Source of the DNA: JAJRZX01 sp964472295
GTDB lineage: Bacteria; Desulfobacterota; GWC2-55-46; JADFVP01
DNA length: 8,968 bases
Assembly (NCBI GenBank): GCA_964472295.1
Contig: CAYYJQ010000061.1
Location: forward strand, 1-8,968
Direction: 5' to 3'
The notes under the pieces: model-generated
Told to the model about the DNA's origin: nothing
Databases searched by the model: none
Seen by the model: the letters and a program-made list of their open reading frames with translations, nothing else
Part shown: piece by piece, positions 7,700 through 8,968 of the stretch
Layout: each line of letters begins with the position of its first letter
Numbering within the stretch: the first letter of the stretch is position 1
Translations under genes and position numbers: made by a program

Positions 7700-8917
7700 T
7701 CAAGGCCCGGCTACAACGTCAAAGGCAGGGTGCGCCTCGTCCACGGGGGCGTGGAAGCCGGGGAAGAGGTATGCCCCCACATAGGCGTTCAGCGTGTAAG
7801 TGCCAAGCGGTGTCGTGAGTGGCGTGGCGTGTGCAAGGTGTGTGGTCGTAGATGCCCCGGCGTTGAGACATACGTCCAATGGCCCGAAGAGTTCGCTTCC
7901 AACGCCCGGATAGTCGGAGCCGCCTGGCAGGGTCACGTTCTCCCAGTACTGGAAACACTGCGAAGCGGTCGTCGTGTTAGTGGCTGTCACTGTATATCCG
8001 TAGGAAGAGCCCGGGACAACGGTGTTGGCGTCCGGCGTTATGGTCAGCATGACTGCCGGCACCGGCAGGGGGGCAGGGCCTATCTTCGCTACGAAGCCGT
8101 CGTAGCTTCCGTTGTTTACACCCTGAACCGGGTTGACCGTTGGAAAGTCAGTGGACCTTGTATTGCCTGCCACATATGCCGAGCCCGTATCGTCAAGGGC
8201 AATGGTGCTGATACCGTCGCTCAGGGTTCCGCCAAGGTATGTGGAGTATTCGATGGCCGTGCCAAGGGGCTGCAGTTTGGTAATATAGGCGTCGCCAAAC
8301 GTATCGGCAATTGCGCCCTGTAAAGGGTTTACAGTTGGAAAATCAGCGGACCTTGTCGACCCAGCGATATAGATGGAACCATCGCTGTAAACGGCCAGAC
8401 CAGGCGTGTCACCTTCGTTGTCGCTGCCGCCGAGGTAGGTGGAGAAAACAATGGCCGGGGTAGCGGGGTCTATGGCAGTTACAAAATTGTCGATTGTCCC
8501 GCCGTTTGCGGCTTGAAGGGCGTTTAGAACAGGGAAGTCGACCGATGATGTGCTCCCGCGTAGCCGGCGTTCGCGCCCTGCACGGGGGAGACACCGGCTG
8601 TGGGAAAGTCAAGCGAGAAGGTGGGGCCTGCGACATATACAGCGCCCGAGGGGCCGAGTGCCATGGCCTGGATGTCGTCCGAGCTTGAGCCGCCAAGGTA
8701 GGTTGAAAACTCTATGACCGGGTCGATTACGAGGTCTTTTGTCTTGTCATAGGAGGCTACTGTGAAGCCGTAGGTAAAGGCCCCGTCTTCATTCTTCAAA
8801 ATCTTGTAAGCGCCCTCAACCGCAACCCTCTCGCCATTAATCTCCTGATAGATTACGGGCCTTTGCTCGATGAATTTTCCGTGGGCAAGGGTGACCTCAA
8901 GGTCGCCCTCTTCTGTT
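7700..8917 (-). pseudogene. Third SBBP-repeat propeller paralogue, frameshifted and cut by a group II intron
   Basis: Reading leftward from 8917, the sequence encodes the end of the DUF7948-like domain (TEEGDL, GKFIEQRPVIYQ, KDLVIDPV), then a blade starting FSTYLGG. That frame runs into a stop at 8524-8526. Homology resumes near 8557 in another frame with STSSVDFP and continues without a stop through the rest of that blade, two complete blades and the C-terminal domain (QCFQYWENVTLPGGS, then a second Cys) to a TGA at 7700-7702. The hybrid first blade would be 88 residues instead of 64: 52 residues of one blade joined to the last 36 of another. Only about four blades are represented, against seven in the neighbours. 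A deletion between blades whose length is not a multiple of three explains both defects. The 5' part, including signal peptide and most of the N-terminal domain, is separated by the intron at 8918. The C-terminal DNA is closer to copy 2 than to copy 1. An assembly collapse of repeats remains possible for the internal lesion. Confidence 0.85.
8889..8917 (+). other. Stem-loop plus T-rich 5' exon: probable group II intron insertion target
   Basis: On the + strand an 8-bp stem (8889-8896 paired with 8901-8908, one T-G wobble, loop TCAA) is followed by TCTTCTGTT, and the intron begins at the next base. Bacterial class C introns are known to insert a short distance after terminator-like stem-loops with T-rich tails. 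This one lies inside a protein gene, on its non-coding strand, and is not expected to be a real terminator of that gene. Confidence 0.55.
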
Positions 8918-8968
8918 GTGCGCCCGGCAGGGCGCACCCACTCGGAGGTGAAAGTCCTCTACAGACCC
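8918..8968 (+). mobile_element. Group II intron, 5' end (truncated by window edge)
   Basis: Homology to the propeller gene stops at 8917, and the next bases are GTGCG, the conserved GUGYG 5' end of group II introns. GTGCGCCC (8918-8925) pairs perfectly with GGGCGCAC (8930-8937) around the loop GGCA. A second hairpin follows, GGAG then GTGAAAGT then CTCT, of the form GGAGGTGAAAGTCCTC. This layout matches the start of domain I in bacterial group II introns and resembles class C members, which begin GUGYGCCCGGCA and have a GGGUGARAGUCCC-type hairpin shortly after. Only 51 bases are visible; the ribozyme core, any reverse transcriptase ORF and the 3' end lie outside. The intron is antisense to the propeller gene, so it cannot be spliced from that gene's mRNA and would interrupt it. 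Confidence 0.85.

Noticed and set aside
7625..8323. A 232-codon + strand open frame opposite the third propeller copy
   Set aside because: It lies wholly antisense to recognisable propeller coding sequence and the gap before it, and its translation matches no family I recognise.
8524..8937. Apparent 137-residue minus-strand protein starting at 8937
   Set aside because: Its first residues are translated from intron sequence (8918-8937) and its last ones from out-of-frame sequence after the deletion. It is a fragment of the pseudogene, not an independent gene.

Overview
The window looks like chromosome from a moderately GC-rich Gram-negative bacterium. An NtrC-type receiver protein and secreted SBBP-repeat propellers with a DUF7948-like N-terminal domain suggest a deltaproteobacterial (Desulfobacterota-like) or Nitrospirota-like lineage. 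That placement is inference; no rRNA or other lineage marker is present.

Left part (1-2160, + strand): a strong sigma70-type promoter (TTGACA, 18 bp, TAGAAT) precedes a GTG-started stand-alone response-regulator receiver protein. After 129 bp comes a complete tilS (tRNA(Ile)-lysidine synthase), closed by a near-perfect intrinsic terminator.

Right part (2211-8917, - strand): three tandem paralogues of one large secreted protein family, all transcribed toward tilS. Copies 1 (2211-4718) and 2 (5084-7573) are intact. Each has a signal peptide, a DUF7948-like domain, exactly seven ~64-residue SBBP blades (a predicted seven-bladed beta-propeller) and a ~115-residue C-terminal beta domain with two conserved cysteines. 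Copy 3 (7700-8917) is broken. Its blade array is shortened and frameshifted near 8557, and its 5' part is cut off at 8917/8918 by the 5' end of a group II intron that runs off the right edge.

The 365-bp gap between copies 2 and 1 holds two strong hairpins, an inverted repeat and a candidate promoter for copy 1.

The most interesting point is the intron junction. The intron starts with GTGCG and a domain-I-like 5' hairpin. It sits nine bases after an 8-bp stem-loop followed by a T-rich tract, which is the target architecture of bacterial class C (IIC) introns. Here that target is a fortuitous hairpin on the non-coding strand of a protein gene. The propeller array itself appears to be a recombination-prone, expanding and decaying family, with a 38-bp identical block repeated at exactly one blade spacing in copy 2 and blade loss in copy 3. 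The role of the propeller proteins is unknown.
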